NCBI RefSeq assembly: GCF_002003465.1
Contig: NZ_BDDQ01000043.1
Location: 1-35,699 of the forward strand
DNA: 35,699 nt
Source: Caenibacillus caldisaponilyticus
Lineage (GTDB): Bacteria > Bacillota > Bacilli > Bacillales > Sporolactobacillaceae
Reading direction: 5' to 3'
Shown here: positions 1 through 8,351 of the stretch, piece by piece
How the letters are laid out: each line of letters starts with the position of its first letter
How positions within the stretch are numbered: the first letter of the stretch is position 1
Translations under genes and position numbers: made by a program
The notes under the pieces: generated by a model
The model's database searches: none
What the model saw: only the letters and a program-made list of their open reading frames with translations
What the model was told of the DNA's origin: nothing

Positions 1-246
1 CGAAGAATACAATATAACCAAAAATGGGAAGAACATAAAGAATTCATTAGGCAGAAGCTTTCGGAAAAAGAAACTGGTGAAATCTACGGCAAACGTAAAA
101 TTGATGTGGAACCAGTTTTTGGATTTCTGAAGGCTAATTTGCGTTTCACTCGTTTGTCAGTGAGAGGCAAAGAAAAGGTGAAAAATGAATTGGGATTTGC
201 ATTCATGGCGGTGAACTTGAGAAAGATCACCGCCATGAAAAGTTAA
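1..246 (+). CDS. Transposase, IS1182-type, C-terminal fragment
   Basis: The reading frame is open from base 1 to the TAA at 244-246 and encodes 81 residues. They include GEIYGKRKIDVEPVFGFLK and end in LRKITAMKS. The I-D-V-E-P-V-F-G-F-L-K block is the part carrying the last catalytic glutamate in DDE transposases of the IS1182 (DDE_Tnp_1) group. The N-terminal part, with the first catalytic aspartates, lies outside the window, so it is unknown whether the enzyme is intact. Base composition is clearly more AT-rich than the neighbouring chromosomal genes, as expected for a mobile element. Confidence 0.8.
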   Translation, partial: RRIQYNQKWEEHKEFIRQKLSEKETGEIYGKRKIDVEPVFGFLKANLRFTRLSVRGKEKVKNELGFAFMAVNLRKITAMKS

Positions 247-277
247 TCCACCTAAATATAAGGGAAAATAACACCTG

Positions 278-321
278 AAAAAGGTTCCGACCATCAAAAA
301 GCGATAATCGGAACCTTTTTT
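278..321 (+). terminator. Intrinsic terminator after the transposase
   Basis: A 13-bp perfect stem is formed by AAAAAGGTTCCGA (278-290) and TCGGAACCTTTTT (308-320), with a 17-nt loop and a T run. It lies 30 bp after the transposase stop. Because A and T runs flank both sides it could also stop transcription from the minus strand, where the ABC permease gene ends at 491. Confidence 0.75.
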
Positions 322-490
322 ACGTTATTTTGGGCTAGTTATGTCCCGGCCCCTTTGTTTTATATTCAAACGGCCTTCCTTGAGCCCGGCATCGGAATGT
401 CTTGATGCCGAAGCCGCGCGTCGATCGGCGGCAGCGCCTAAGGGGACGCGTTTATTTGGCACCAACGATGCCGGCCGTTCGGAAGGTCGT

Positions 491-1285
491 CTAGCGGTTT
501 CTTTCCGCCCTTGCAAACAGCACCGTGCCCAGGATGGAAAAGACGAAGAAAAAGCCTGCCATCACCCAAACGTCAAGCATCGGCGAATGCATGACGATTT
601 TGTCATAGGCCGGATCTCTCCAATAAAACACCGCTTTGGCCAAATCCACCACATACGTCATTGGGATGATGTGTGAGAGAAAATTCAGGATGCCCGTCGA
701 GTGGTTCACCGGGATCAAAGCGCCGGACAAGAACATTTGCGGGAAGATGACCAGCGGCATCAAGATCTGGGCCGTCCGCTGATCTTGCACAAAACCGACA
801 AGCAGAATGCCCAGCGCGCCCGCCGAAAGGCAGATGGCCGGCGAAAGCAGCAACAAGCGGACAAAATCCCAGCCGCCGAGAGGGATGTTCAGAATGAGCG
901 CGATGGCGACCAGACCGACAAGCTGAAAGAGGCTCGAAAAGCTGGAGCCGATGATCTTGCCGAGAATGATGGCGTACCGCGAAATCGGGGCGACGAAGAT
1001 CTCTTGCGTGAAGTCGTTTTGGCGATCTTCGACCAGATTGGAAATCCCGGCAATCGTGACTTGATAAAGCGTGTTCACCACCATGCCGACGAGCATGTAC
1101 TGAAGAAAGTTGAAACCGAGGCCTTGTCCCATATTTTGGTTCATGGTTTCCCCCATCAGCCCGACGAAGATGAGGGGAAAAATCAAGCTGATGACAAGCG
1201 ATTGGATGCTCTTGAGCGAACGCGTGATGTCGCGGGCCGCGATGGCCACGACGGCGTTTATTTCATGAAAAACGGAAGACTTCAT
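491..1285 (-). CDS. ABC-2 type transporter permease (DrrB-like)
   Basis: A 264-residue integral membrane protein, the permease half of a drug/lipid-type ABC exporter. After a short cytoplasmic N-terminus it has about six hydrophobic segments: near residues 28-45, 60-80, 105-130, 140-165, 170-195 and 240-258. The QNDFTQEIFVAPISR block, with its E-x-A/P-x-S/R pattern, is characteristic of ABC2_membrane permeases of the DrrB/NodJ type. Its ATG overlaps the stop of the upstream ATPase gene as ATGA, indicating translational coupling and a two-subunit transporter. The substrate cannot be read from sequence. The operon context with an OmpR-type two-component system suggests export in response to an envelope or antibiotic signal (inference). 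Confidence 0.88.
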   Translation of the reverse strand: MKSSVFHEINAVVAIAARDITRSLKSIQSLVISLIFPLIFVGLMGETMNQNMGQGLGFNFLQYMLVGMVVNTLYQVTIAGISNLVEDRQNDFTQEIFVAPISRYAIILGKIIGSSFSSLFQLVGLVAIALILNIPLGGWDFVRLLLLSPAICLSAGALGILLVGFVQDQRTAQILMPLVIFPQMFLSGALIPVNHSTGILNFLSHIIPMTYVVDLAKAVFYWRDPAYDKIVMHSPMLDVWVMAGFFFVFSILGTVLFARAERNR

Positions 1286-2235
1286 GCCCCCATCCCTCCT
1301 TCTTGCCGGGTGACCAAGCGAATGTAAGCCTCTTCCAGCGTCGGATCGTATACCTCCAGCTTCGACAACGGGGTTTGCAGTTGCGCGATGATGGCCTGCG
1401 GCGTCGGCCCATCGTAACGGACTTGGAAGCCGTTGTCCGTTTCGGCGAACCGCAGCTGCATCGCTTCAAGCTCTTGACGCAAACGGTCCCGATCGGCGGC
1501 ATCGATCAGCATGTAACGGCTGATGAGCTGCTGTTTCAACTCATGCGGCGCCCCCACCATCTCAATGCGCCCTTGATTGATGATGCAGACCCTGTCCGCG
1601 CCTTCGGCTTCGTCCAAGTAGTGCGTCGTCAAAAAGATCGTCATGTTCTCCTCATCGCGAATCTTCTTCAGATATTCCCAGAGGGAGCGGCGGCTGACGG
1701 CATCGAGCCCGGACGTCGGTTCATCGAGAAAAAGCACCTTCGGGCGATGCATCAGACTGCGGACGATTTCCAGTTTCCGCTTCATCCCGCCGGAAAACTT
1801 CTTCAACTTTTTGAACAAATGGTCTTGAATGCCGACCATCTCGGCGAGATCGGCGACGCGCTTCCGGTAGTCCGCGGGCATCAAACGGTACATCGGCCGG
1901 TAAGGATAGAGGCCGTACAGACTGACATGCAGACGGATGTTTTCCTCCGCGGTCAGTTCAAGATCCAAGCTCGGATTCTGAAAGATGATGCCGATGTTGC
2001 GCCGGACTTGCTTCGGTTGTTTGTCAAGGTCGTAACCGGCGATGGTGATGGTGCCGCTCGTCTTTGCGAGCGTCGTCGTGAGAATCGAAATGGTGGTCGT
2101 TTTTCCCGCGCCGTTCGGCCCGAGAAAGGCAAAGAATTCACCGGCCCGGACATCGAAGCTGACGCCTCGGACCGCGGGTTCTTTCGCCTTGCGATATTGT
2201 TTGACCAAGTTTTCCACTTGAATAATGGTTTCCAT
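1282..2235 (-). CDS. ABC transporter ATP-binding protein (DrrA-like)
   Basis: A 317-residue ATPase subunit. Walker A GPNGAGKT is at residues 39-46, the signature FSGGM at 147-151, Walker B VLFLDE at 167-172 and the H-loop TTH shortly after. A roughly 80-residue C-terminal extension follows, as in DrrA-type drug-export ATPases. The start was set at the ATG at 2235 because GGGGGAG lies 9 nt upstream; the frame stays open further but without a ribosome binding site and would cross the operator. It partners the permease that follows with a 4-bp overlap. A direct-repeat operator and -10 hexamer lie about 70 bp upstream and match those before the response regulator at 4527. Confidence 0.92.
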   Translation of the reverse strand: METIIQVENLVKQYRKAKEPAVRGVSFDVRAGEFFAFLGPNGAGKTTTISILTTTLAKTSGTITIAGYDLDKQPKQVRRNIGIIFQNPSLDLELTAEENIRLHVSLYGLYPYRPMYRLMPADYRKRVADLAEMVGIQDHLFKKLKKFSGGMKRKLEIVRSLMHRPKVLFLDEPTSGLDAVSRRSLWEYLKKIRDEENMTIFLTTHYLDEAEGADRVCIINQGRIEMVGAPHELKQQLISRYMLIDAADRDRLRQELEAMQLRFAETDNGFQVRYDGPTPQAIIAQLQTPLSKLEVYDPTLEEAYIRLVTRQEGGMGA

Positions 2236-2314
2236 ATATGGTTCTCCCCCAACAAAGAGAATATGGATACAGTTTCCAAACAACGGCATCCCGCGCGGCG
2301 GACGGCCTAAGCCT

Positions 2315-2320
2315 AGCATA
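2315..2320 (-). promoter_or_regulatory. -10 hexamer of the ABC exporter promoter
   Basis: TATGCT on the minus strand, 8 nt downstream of the operator and about 80 bp upstream of the ATPase start. TAGAGT occupies exactly the same place relative to the sister operator at 4622-4640. The hexamer is weak on its own, consistent with an activator-dependent promoter. Confidence 0.45.
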
Positions 2321-2328
2321 CGACGCGT

Positions 2329-2347
2329 ATATGAACGGAATATGAAC
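2329..2347 (-). promoter_or_regulatory. Direct-repeat operator before the ABC exporter operon
   Basis: Read on the minus strand the site is GTTCATATTCCGTTCATAT: two GTTCA half-sites with an 11-bp period, the geometry of OmpR-family binding sites. The same 19-mer with one substitution lies before the response regulator gene (4622-4640). The downstream half-site ends 8 nt before a TATGCT hexamer, so the operator covers the -35 region, which itself lacks a good TTGACA. Binding by the adjacent response regulator is an inference. Confidence 0.65.
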
Positions 2348-2680
2348 AGACAAAAAGCCGGGGCGGAAAAACAACCGCTGGCCGGCAAAAATCAGACGCC
2401 GGGGACGTTTCGGCCTTTCAAAAGGCACGCCTCCGGCGCAGTTGATGCGGCATTCACTGCATTCGTTTGCATCATAGCGGTATTTGCTGTTTTTTGGGGA
2501 GGCTTGATCGGCCGTTTCATCGTCCGGCGCACGGCGAAACCGGCAACTCATTAAACATTTTTCATTTGCATCGGCTTTTGCGATTCAACCTTCCACGTGT
2601 TTTGTTTTAACGTCTCCACTTTCCGAAAAACAGGCGGCACCTTCACCGATTTCTTTTCGCGATCAAAAGTTGCTGCATCA
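2348..2680. other. Intergenic region without a recognisable gene
   Basis: These 333 bp lie between the end of the histidine kinase gene and the operator of the ABC operon. No frame gives a recognisable protein or has a ribosome binding site. No clear hairpin-plus-T-run terminator was found for the kinase gene, so read-through into the ABC operon is possible. Confidence 0.5.
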
Positions 2681-3856
2681 TCAAGCGGTTTCACCGGTGG
2701 ATGGTTGGAACTCAAGCGGCAGCCGGACGGTAAACGCCGTTCCGACACCGAGGCGGCTTTCCACGCCGATGTCGCCGTGGTGAAAATCGACGATTTTCTT
2801 GACGATCGCCAGGCCTAATCCGCTTCCGGGCGTCGTCCGGGTGCGCGCCTTGTCCGCTTTATAGAAACGTTCAAAGATGCGCGGCAAGTCTTCTTCGGCG
2901 ATCCCGATGCCGCTATCCGCAATGCGGACGACGGCCCATTTGTCTTCCGTATGAAGCGAAATGGCGATCGTGCCATGCCGCCCGGTAAACTTGATGGCAT
3001 TCGTCAACAAGTTCATCCACACTTGGCTGACGAGATCCTTGTCGGCAACGACCTCGACGGGAGGAAGGGAAACATCAAGTTGTAGCTCCTTTTGGATCCA
3101 CAACGGTTCGCAAGACAAAACGACTTCGCGGATTTGCCGGTCGAGGCGGTACACTTCCGGGTGAAACGGATGGCAGCCAGATTCGAGCGAGGTGAGCTTG
3201 AGCAAATTATCGCTCATCCTTGACAGCCGTTTGCTTTCGGTTTCAATGATGTCGAGGTAATGCAGCCGCTGTTCTTTCGTCAAATCGTCGTTCTTCAACG
3301 CCTGGACAAAACCGGTGATGGCGGTGAGCGGCGATTGGATTTCGTGCGAGACATTTGAAATAAATTCTTGGCGCAGCTCTTCCATTTGCGCCAATTCCTC
3401 CGCCATGTTGTTAAGACTGTAGACCAATTGCCGGAACGGGTGCCTCTCCCCGCCGGGCTCGCGCACCATCTCCACGGGGATGCGCACATTGAAATTCCCC
3501 TTCGCCATCTGGCGGATCGCATCGATGAGCAATTGAAAAAAAAGGCGTTGTTTGGGCGCAGTGATCCGCCCAATGATGGTCCCTCCGATGATCATGAGTA
3601 GAAAGGCGACCATCACGCCCGTCATATGAACGACATACGGTCCGGGATGAAAACGATGGCGGCTGAAGAACCACTCCGTCAACCAAAAGGCGAACAAAAA
3701 AATGAGGAAGGCGGAGCCGATAACCAAGACCACCCGAAAAATAATGCCCCATATGCTGAACGTTGGTCCGGCAGGCTCTCCTCGGGAAGCATCATGAAGG
3801 GCCATCCTGATCGGTTCATGCCGCTTTTTCTCATGTCTGACTCGTTGGGCGGTCAT
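2681..3856 (-). CDS. Sensor histidine kinase, HAMP/HisKA type
   Basis: A 391-residue membrane kinase of a two-component system. A basic N-terminus is followed by two membrane segments (about 36-60 and 75-95) separated by only about 15 residues, so it probably senses within or next to the membrane. Then come a HAMP-like linker (about 96-150), a HisKA domain with H171 in SNVSHEIQSPLTAI, the N box NLLTNAIKF (282-290), G1 DSGIGI (314-319) and G2 GSGLGL (344-349), all intact. The ATG overlaps the regulator stop as ATGA and GGAGGTGA lies within the end of the regulator gene. Small extracellular loops next to ABC exporters are typical of antibiotic-sensing systems, but the signal here is unknown. 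Confidence 0.93.
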   Translation of the reverse strand: MTAQRVRHEKKRHEPIRMALHDASRGEPAGPTFSIWGIIFRVVLVIGSAFLIFLFAFWLTEWFFSRHRFHPGPYVVHMTGVMVAFLLMIIGGTIIGRITAPKQRLFFQLLIDAIRQMAKGNFNVRIPVEMVREPGGERHPFRQLVYSLNNMAEELAQMEELRQEFISNVSHEIQSPLTAITGFVQALKNDDLTKEQRLHYLDIIETESKRLSRMSDNLLKLTSLESGCHPFHPEVYRLDRQIREVVLSCEPLWIQKELQLDVSLPPVEVVADKDLVSQVWMNLLTNAIKFTGRHGTIAISLHTEDKWAVVRIADSGIGIAEEDLPRIFERFYKADKARTRTTPGSGLGLAIVKKIVDFHHGDIGVESRLGVGTAFTVRLPLEFQPSTGETA

Positions 3857-4527
3857 GCCTTCACCTCCAGGCGGTACCCCAATCCGCGGACGGTGCGGAT
3901 CTTAAATGAACAGTCTTCTTCCGGAAATTTATCCCGCAGCCGCTTGATGTGCACATCCACGGTGCGCTCATCGCCTTCGTAATCGTATCCCCAGATGTCC
4001 TCAATCAACTGTTCCCGCGTCAACGTCCGGCCGGGGTGGCTAGCCAGCATGAACAAAAGCTCAAATTCTTTGGGCGGCAGCAACAGCTCTTTGCCGGCAA
4101 AAAACGCTTGGAACGTTTTACGGTCCAAATAAAGTTCACCGACCTGAACGGTTTGTTCCGCCGCAATGCGGTAACGCCTCAATAAGGCTTTCACCCTGGC
4201 GACCAGCTCGAGCGGTTCAAACGGTTTGACCATGTAATCGTCGGCGCCGAGATGAAAGCCTTTAATCTTTTGCGAAGTCTCGCCCTTTGCCGTCAGCATG
4301 AGAACGGGCAGCTGGGAGCGTTCGCGAATCTCGCGGCACAACGCCCAGCCGTCCACATGGGGCATCATGATGTCCATCACGACGAGATCGAGCTTGGTGG
4401 AATCGAGGATCGCCAGCGCCTCCGCGCCGTCCGCGGCCTCCTCAACGTCAAACCCATCGCGTTGCAAATAATGCCGCACCAATTCGCGAATGTGCGGATC
4501 ATCATCCACGACCAAAATCTTGGTCAT
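3853..4527 (-). CDS. OmpR/PhoB-family response regulator
   Basis: A 224-residue regulator. The receiver domain has acidic DDD at residues 8-10, phosphoacceptor D52 in VVMDIMMP, T79 and K101 in YMVKPFEP. It is followed by a winged-helix Trans_reg_C domain ending in RTVDVHIKRLRDKF and RTVRGLGYRLE. The start at 4527 is fixed by AGGAGGG 8 nt upstream; a longer in-frame start would run into the promoter. It is the first gene of a two-gene operon with the kinase (ATGA overlap). An 11-bp-period direct repeat lies about 95 bp upstream and is repeated before the ABC exporter genes, which suggests autoregulation and control of that exporter (inference). Confidence 0.94.
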   Translation of the reverse strand: MTKILVVDDDPHIRELVRHYLQRDGFDVEEAADGAEALAILDSTKLDLVVMDIMMPHVDGWALCREIRERSQLPVLMLTAKGETSQKIKGFHLGADDYMVKPFEPLELVARVKALLRRYRIAAEQTVQVGELYLDRKTFQAFFAGKELLLPPKEFELLFMLASHPGRTLTREQLIEDIWGYDYEGDERTVDVHIKRLRDKFPEEDCSFKIRTVRGLGYRLEVKA

Positions 4528-4607
4528 CGCGCGTCCCTCCTGCAACGTTTCCTTCTGTGAGTGTAACATAATCCATTTGCGATGGCCGTAAAGCATTCAC
4601 GTTTAAT

Positions 4608-4613
4608 ACTCTA
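4608..4613 (-). promoter_or_regulatory. -10 hexamer of the two-component operon promoter
   Basis: TAGAGT on the minus strand is at the same offset from its operator as TATGCT at 2315-2320. It predicts a leader of about 70 nt before the regulator ATG. An alternative TATTAA lies a few bases downstream, so the exact -10 is uncertain. Confidence 0.4.
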
Positions 4614-4621
4614 CACGAGCA

Positions 4622-4640
4622 ATATGAACGGAATGTGAAC
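4622..4640 (-). promoter_or_regulatory. Direct-repeat operator before the two-component operon
   Basis: Minus-strand GTTCACATTCCGTTCATAT has two GTTCA half-sites 11 bp apart. It is identical in 18 of 19 bases to the site before the ABC ATPase gene. It lies 8 nt upstream of a TAGAGT hexamer. The spacing is that of an OmpR-family activator site replacing the -35 box. Confidence 0.65.
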
Positions 4641-4770
4641 AACTGCGCATTCGTGTCTGACGGCGGGCATGTCTTGTGATCCGGTAAACGCCGCAAGGAG
4701 CGGGCCAACATAGGAGATGGCCTTTGAGCGGCGGTGTGTTTTCCATGAACGTCCGCGGCGCTCCGTCATG

Positions 4771-4913
4771 ATTCAAGGAAAATCGATGTGAATTCAACGA
4801 GAACCTTTATTTATTCAATGAAAATCGGGGAGAATTCAAGGAAAACGGGAAAGAATGCAACAAAAATCGATCGAAATTCAATAAATCTAAATATTCAGTG
4901 AAAAACGGGAGCT
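4771..4913. repeat. Seven imperfect 21-bp tandem repeats
   Basis: Units begin with ATTCA (once ATGCA) at 4771, 4792, 4813, 4834, 4855, 4876 and 4893. Six are 21 bp and the sixth is 17 bp. A consensus is ATTCAAnGAAAATCGnnnnGA, with the ATTCAA and GAAAA blocks best kept. The period equals two turns of DNA. The array lies between the divergent side of the two-component operon and the terminator of the alpha-mannosidase gene. It has no coding frame and no palindromic unit typical of CRISPR. Its function is unknown. Confidence 0.75.
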
Positions 4914-4965
4914 TTACACCTTTCCGGCTGAAAAGAGGAAGACTGTCCAAGGCCAAAAACATAAT

Positions 4966-4993
4966 GAGGCCTTTCTCGCAGGAGAAAGGCCTC
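4966..4993 (-). terminator. Intrinsic terminator of the alpha-mannosidase gene
   Basis: A perfect 12-bp stem GAGGCCTTTCTC/GAGAAAGGCCTC has a 4-nt loop. On the minus strand it is followed by ATTATGTTTTTGG, an interrupted T tract. It lies about 220 bp beyond the alpha-mannosidase stop. No convincing gene lies between the stop and this hairpin. Confidence 0.65.
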
Positions 4994-5216
4994 GCATTGA
5001 ATAAAGGAATTTGAGCGCTTCGACCAGGCGCGCCGCGGTCCGCGTGCGCCTGTCCGCTTCCATCATCGGGCTTTGGGCGGCGGTCCGCTCAATGTGCTCC
5101 CATTTTCCGCAGGCTTTGGACAGCACGGGCTGGCGACATGACGGCGTCAGCTTTACCGGCCTTGCACTACTCCTCGATGCTGCCGCCCGGCTACATCGGG
5201 GCACATCCCCGCGGCA

Positions 5217-8200
5217 TTATTCAAATTCAATCATGAACGTCTTGATCTCGTAAGGTTTGATCGTAAACGATAGCGGCTCGCCGCGGTGTTCCTCACCGAT
5301 CGGACGTTCCATCAAATCGGTTTCCTGCCACGCTTTAATGCGAAAATCGCTTTGCAGCTCGACCGGTCCGCGTTTTCCGGTAAATTCGTGGAGGCGAACG
5401 ATGACGCGATCGGCGTCCTCCGCTTTTTTCACGGCATCGATGAAGACGTGGTCGGCCGAAACCCGGAACAGGGAAAGCGGGCGATTCCCGAGAACGCGCC
5501 CTTCTACCACATCGAGCGGCTGGTTCAAATCCCACGCTTCCTGCACCGTGCCGCCGGCGATCCAGTCTCCCAAGTGCGGCAACAACGCATACGTAAATGT
5601 ATGGCGGCCTTGGTCGGCCGAATGGTCAGGATACGTCGCGCCTTTTAACAAAGACAGCCTGAGCGTCGCGTCCTTGATGTCATACCCGTATTTCCCGTCG
5701 TTCAGCAAACTCACGCCGTAACCCGTCTCAGACAGATCCGCCCACTGATGGCCGACCGTCTCGAAACGCGCATAATCCCAGCTCGTATTCCAATGCGTCG
5801 GGCGCTTGACGTTGCCGAACTGGATATCGTAGGTCGCTTCCGTCGCGCGAATGTCGACCGGAAACGCCACTTTCAACAATTGATGGCGCTCGTGCCAGTC
5901 GACGGTCGTCTCAAAATCGATGCGGCGGCTGTGGGCGTACACGATCATCTTTTGATCGATCTCCGATTGGTCATACTGCCATTTAAAGCGCACGACGGCG
6001 CGCAAAGCGTTGCGCTCGACCACTTCGACGGATTGTAGCTCCGACACCTCTTTCATCTTCTCTTGGTAGAAAAGATCGATGTCCCAGGCGTCGAAGCGGA
6101 GCGGCTTGTCCTCAAAAATTTGCAGGACGTTGCCGCGGGCGTTTTCCTGTAAGACATGGCGCCGCGCTTCGCGATCATACAAGCGAACGAGCTGGCCGCT
6201 CTCATTCCACGCGATCTCGTAAAACGGCGTCTCGATGCCGCTTTCGGTGAGGCGAAACGGGCTTTCTGAAGCGGTTGAATCCGCCGCACCGGCTTCAAAG
6301 GCAAGCGGAAGAAGCCCCGTCTCCGGCGCTCCGTCGATTCGGACGAGCCATTCATTGCCCGTTTTGACGGCTTTAAGCGGCGAACCGTTCGGATCGAGCC
6401 AACGCCCTTGTTCGGTTTCGGGTTGGACGGGGATCTTCACGAGAGCCGTCCGGCGCCACGGCGCATCGTTGACGATCGTCACCGCCGGTTTTTCCGCCTT
6501 TTCAATCAGACACGCTTCGGCAGCGCCTTTCGACTCAAGCGCCAGCTGTTCGGCCTTTTGATATTCCTCCCTGCTGTCCTCATACACTTCGCGGATGGAA
6601 GAGCCCGGGAGAATATCGTGGAATTGGTTGCGCAAAAGGATGATCCATCCTTCGTCCAAAAGCCCGGCCGGATACGTCGTCCAATCTTTGGCGAAAAGGC
6701 TGGCGAGCACGCCGAGCAGCTCGGTTTTCCGATAAAGCAACTCGAGCTTCCGGTTCGTCTTTTTATTGTACGCTTGGCTCGTGTACGTGCCGCGGTGGTA
6801 TTCGAGATACAGCTCGCCGTCCCACGTGTGGACGTAGCGGTCGGTCGATGTCAAATCGCGATGCAGCCCTTCAAAATAATCGCCGGCTTTATCCGTGACG
6901 ACGCGGGGCATGCCCGGCATCTTGTCCAACCGGCGCCGCATCTCGAGCATTTCCCGCGTCACGCCGCCGCCGCCGTCACCGTAGCCGTACGAGATGAGCA
7001 AATCTTTCGTCAACGCTTTGTCCTTAAAGGCTTCCCAGACGCCTTGGACGGTCTCGGCGGTGATGTGGGCGTTGTAATCCGCGCCCCAGCCTTTCCGACC
7101 CGGATAGGGCGTCGCAATGAAGTAGGTTAAAATTTCTGAACCGTCGATGCCGCGCCATTTGAACGCATCGTGGGGCATGCGGTTATATTGGTTCCAGCTG
7201 ATCTTCGTCGTCGCAAACGTCTTAATCCCCGATTTTTTGAGGATTTGCGGCAGCGCCCAGCTATAACCGAACACATCCGGCAACCAGAGGTACGTGCATT
7301 CGACGCCGAACTCCTCGCGGAAAAAGCGCGTGCCTTTCAGCAATTGACGGACGAGCGATTCGCCTGAAGGCAAATTGCAGTCCGGTTCGAGCCACATGCC
7401 GCCGCCCGCTTCCCATTGACCGCTCTTCACTTTTTCGCGGATTTGCTCATAGATTTCGGGATAATCGTTTTTGATATAAGCGTACAGCTGCGGTTGGCCT
7501 TGTTGGAAAATGTAATCGGGATAGCGCTCCATCAAGCGCAACGCTGTGGAAAAAGAACGGGCCGCTTTTTCACGGGTATGCTTCAAGCGCCACAACCACG
7601 CGACGTCGATGTGGGTATGGCCGACGGCATGGATCGTCACCGGATGGTGTTTTTCGATCTTGGCCAGCTCGGCGTTCAAGACATCGCGGGCGGCGCGCAC
7701 GCTTTCATAAAAGGCGTCCGAACCCGGATGCGTCCAGTCGATGCGGTTGAACGCGCGGTTGACCGCTCCGAGGAGATCTTCGCGCTCGGGGCGGTTCTCA
7801 TCCAGCATGCCGACGGTTTGCAAGGCAGCTTTAGCGGTAAAGTAAAGGTCGTCGGCCGCTTCATCCAGCCAGGCGATTTCCGCCCGTTTGATTTTGTGTT
7901 CCTGCTCAATGGGCATCCCGCCGCCTTCCAGGCCGGACCATAGGCGGAAAGTCAAGGACACGGTGCGCCCGGCGACGTCGTCCGGAAGCAAAACCTCTTG
8001 ATGGTTGGCGTCGACGCCTTGGTAGGGCCGGCCGTCCACATACAAAAGCGATTCAAAACCGGCGTTCGTTCCGCCGTCGGTTTTCCCGAAATCGAACAAG
8101 CCGCAAACCGTTCGGCCGCGCCACGAAGCGGGAATGGCCACGTCGGCGGACAGCCACGCATACACATCACGGCCCTTCCATACGTCGCCGATTCGGATGG

Positions 8201-8351
8201 TCGTCCAATCGCCGTCCTGCGGGGTGCGTGCGCCGACCTCGCCTTTTTTATCGATTTGAAAGCGAAAGGAAGGGATTTCCATTCGGTCCCGGTACCGGTA
8301 GCCGTCCAATTCTTTGATGCGGGCAGTGAGCTTCTGTTCCGTCCAAAACAA
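5217..8351 (-). CDS. Alpha-mannosidase, glycoside hydrolase family 38
   Basis: A cytoplasmic zinc-dependent alpha-mannosidase of 1044 residues, expected to release mannose from alpha-mannosides. The GH38 catalytic domain carries HTHIDVAWLW, with H245 and D249 as likely zinc ligands, and the nucleophile D359 in LPDVFGYSWALPQ. The GGGMWLEPDCNLPSGES block is also diagnostic. The C-terminal half is the usual beta-rich GH38 C-domain. No signal peptide is present. The start is set at a TTG (8351, MFWTEQKL) because GGGAGAGG lies 8 nt upstream; a TTG at 8369 in the same frame would lie 5' of this site. The gene stands alone, with no sugar transporter or regulator next to it, so the natural substrate is unclear. 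Confidence 0.95.
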   Translation of the reverse strand: MFWTEQKLTARIKELDGYRYRDRMEIPSFRFQIDKKGEVGARTPQDGDWTTIRIGDVWKGRDVYAWLSADVAIPASWRGRTVCGLFDFGKTDGGTNAGFESLLYVDGRPYQGVDANHQEVLLPDDVAGRTVSLTFRLWSGLEGGGMPIEQEHKIKRAEIAWLDEAADDLYFTAKAALQTVGMLDENRPEREDLLGAVNRAFNRIDWTHPGSDAFYESVRAARDVLNAELAKIEKHHPVTIHAVGHTHIDVAWLWRLKHTREKAARSFSTALRLMERYPDYIFQQGQPQLYAYIKNDYPEIYEQIREKVKSGQWEAGGGMWLEPDCNLPSGESLVRQLLKGTRFFREEFGVECTYLWLPDVFGYSWALPQILKKSGIKTFATTKISWNQYNRMPHDAFKWRGIDGSEILTYFIATPYPGRKGWGADYNAHITAETVQGVWEAFKDKALTKDLLISYGYGDGGGGVTREMLEMRRRLDKMPGMPRVVTDKAGDYFEGLHRDLTSTDRYVHTWDGELYLEYHRGTYTSQAYNKKTNRKLELLYRKTELLGVLASLFAKDWTTYPAGLLDEGWIILLRNQFHDILPGSSIREVYEDSREEYQKAEQLALESKGAAEACLIEKAEKPAVTIVNDAPWRRTALVKIPVQPETEQGRWLDPNGSPLKAVKTGNEWLVRIDGAPETGLLPLAFEAGAADSTASESPFRLTESGIETPFYEIAWNESGQLVRLYDREARRHVLQENARGNVLQIFEDKPLRFDAWDIDLFYQEKMKEVSELQSVEVVERNALRAVVRFKWQYDQSEIDQKMIVYAHSRRIDFETTVDWHERHQLLKVAFPVDIRATEATYDIQFGNVKRPTHWNTSWDYARFETVGHQWADLSETGYGVSLLNDGKYGYDIKDATLRLSLLKGATYPDHSADQGRHTFTYALLPHLGDWIAGGTVQEAWDLNQPLDVVEGRVLGNRPLSLFRVSADHVFIDAVKKAEDADRVIVRLHEFTGKRGPVELQSDFRIKAWQETDLMERPIGEEHRGEPLSFTIKPYEIKTFMIEFE

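Larger units (their letters stand above)
1..352 (+). mobile_element. IS1182-type insertion sequence, right end only
   Basis: The 3' part of an insertion sequence enters the window from the left. It holds the last 81 codons of a transposase (1-246), a stem-loop followed by T residues, and a terminal stretch ending near the GTTATGTCCCGGCC sequence at about 339-352. IS1182-type elements commonly carry terminal inverted repeats of this GTCCCGG/CCGGGAC style. The exact outer boundary is an inference because the left end lies outside the window and no target duplication can be read. Confidence 0.6.

Noticed and set aside
1303-2310. Long plus-strand open frame of 335 codons
   Set aside because: It is wholly antisense to the ABC ATPase gene, whose Walker motifs, ribosome binding site and operon coupling are clear; the plus-strand product resembles no family and its length follows from codon bias on the other strand.
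4771-4913. CRISPR array
   Set aside because: The repeats follow each other without spacers, are imperfect and not palindromic, and no cas genes are present.
4914-5204. Minus-strand frame of 96 codons downstream of the alpha-mannosidase
   Set aside because: It has no ribosome binding site, runs through the terminator hairpin and shows no recognisable protein features.
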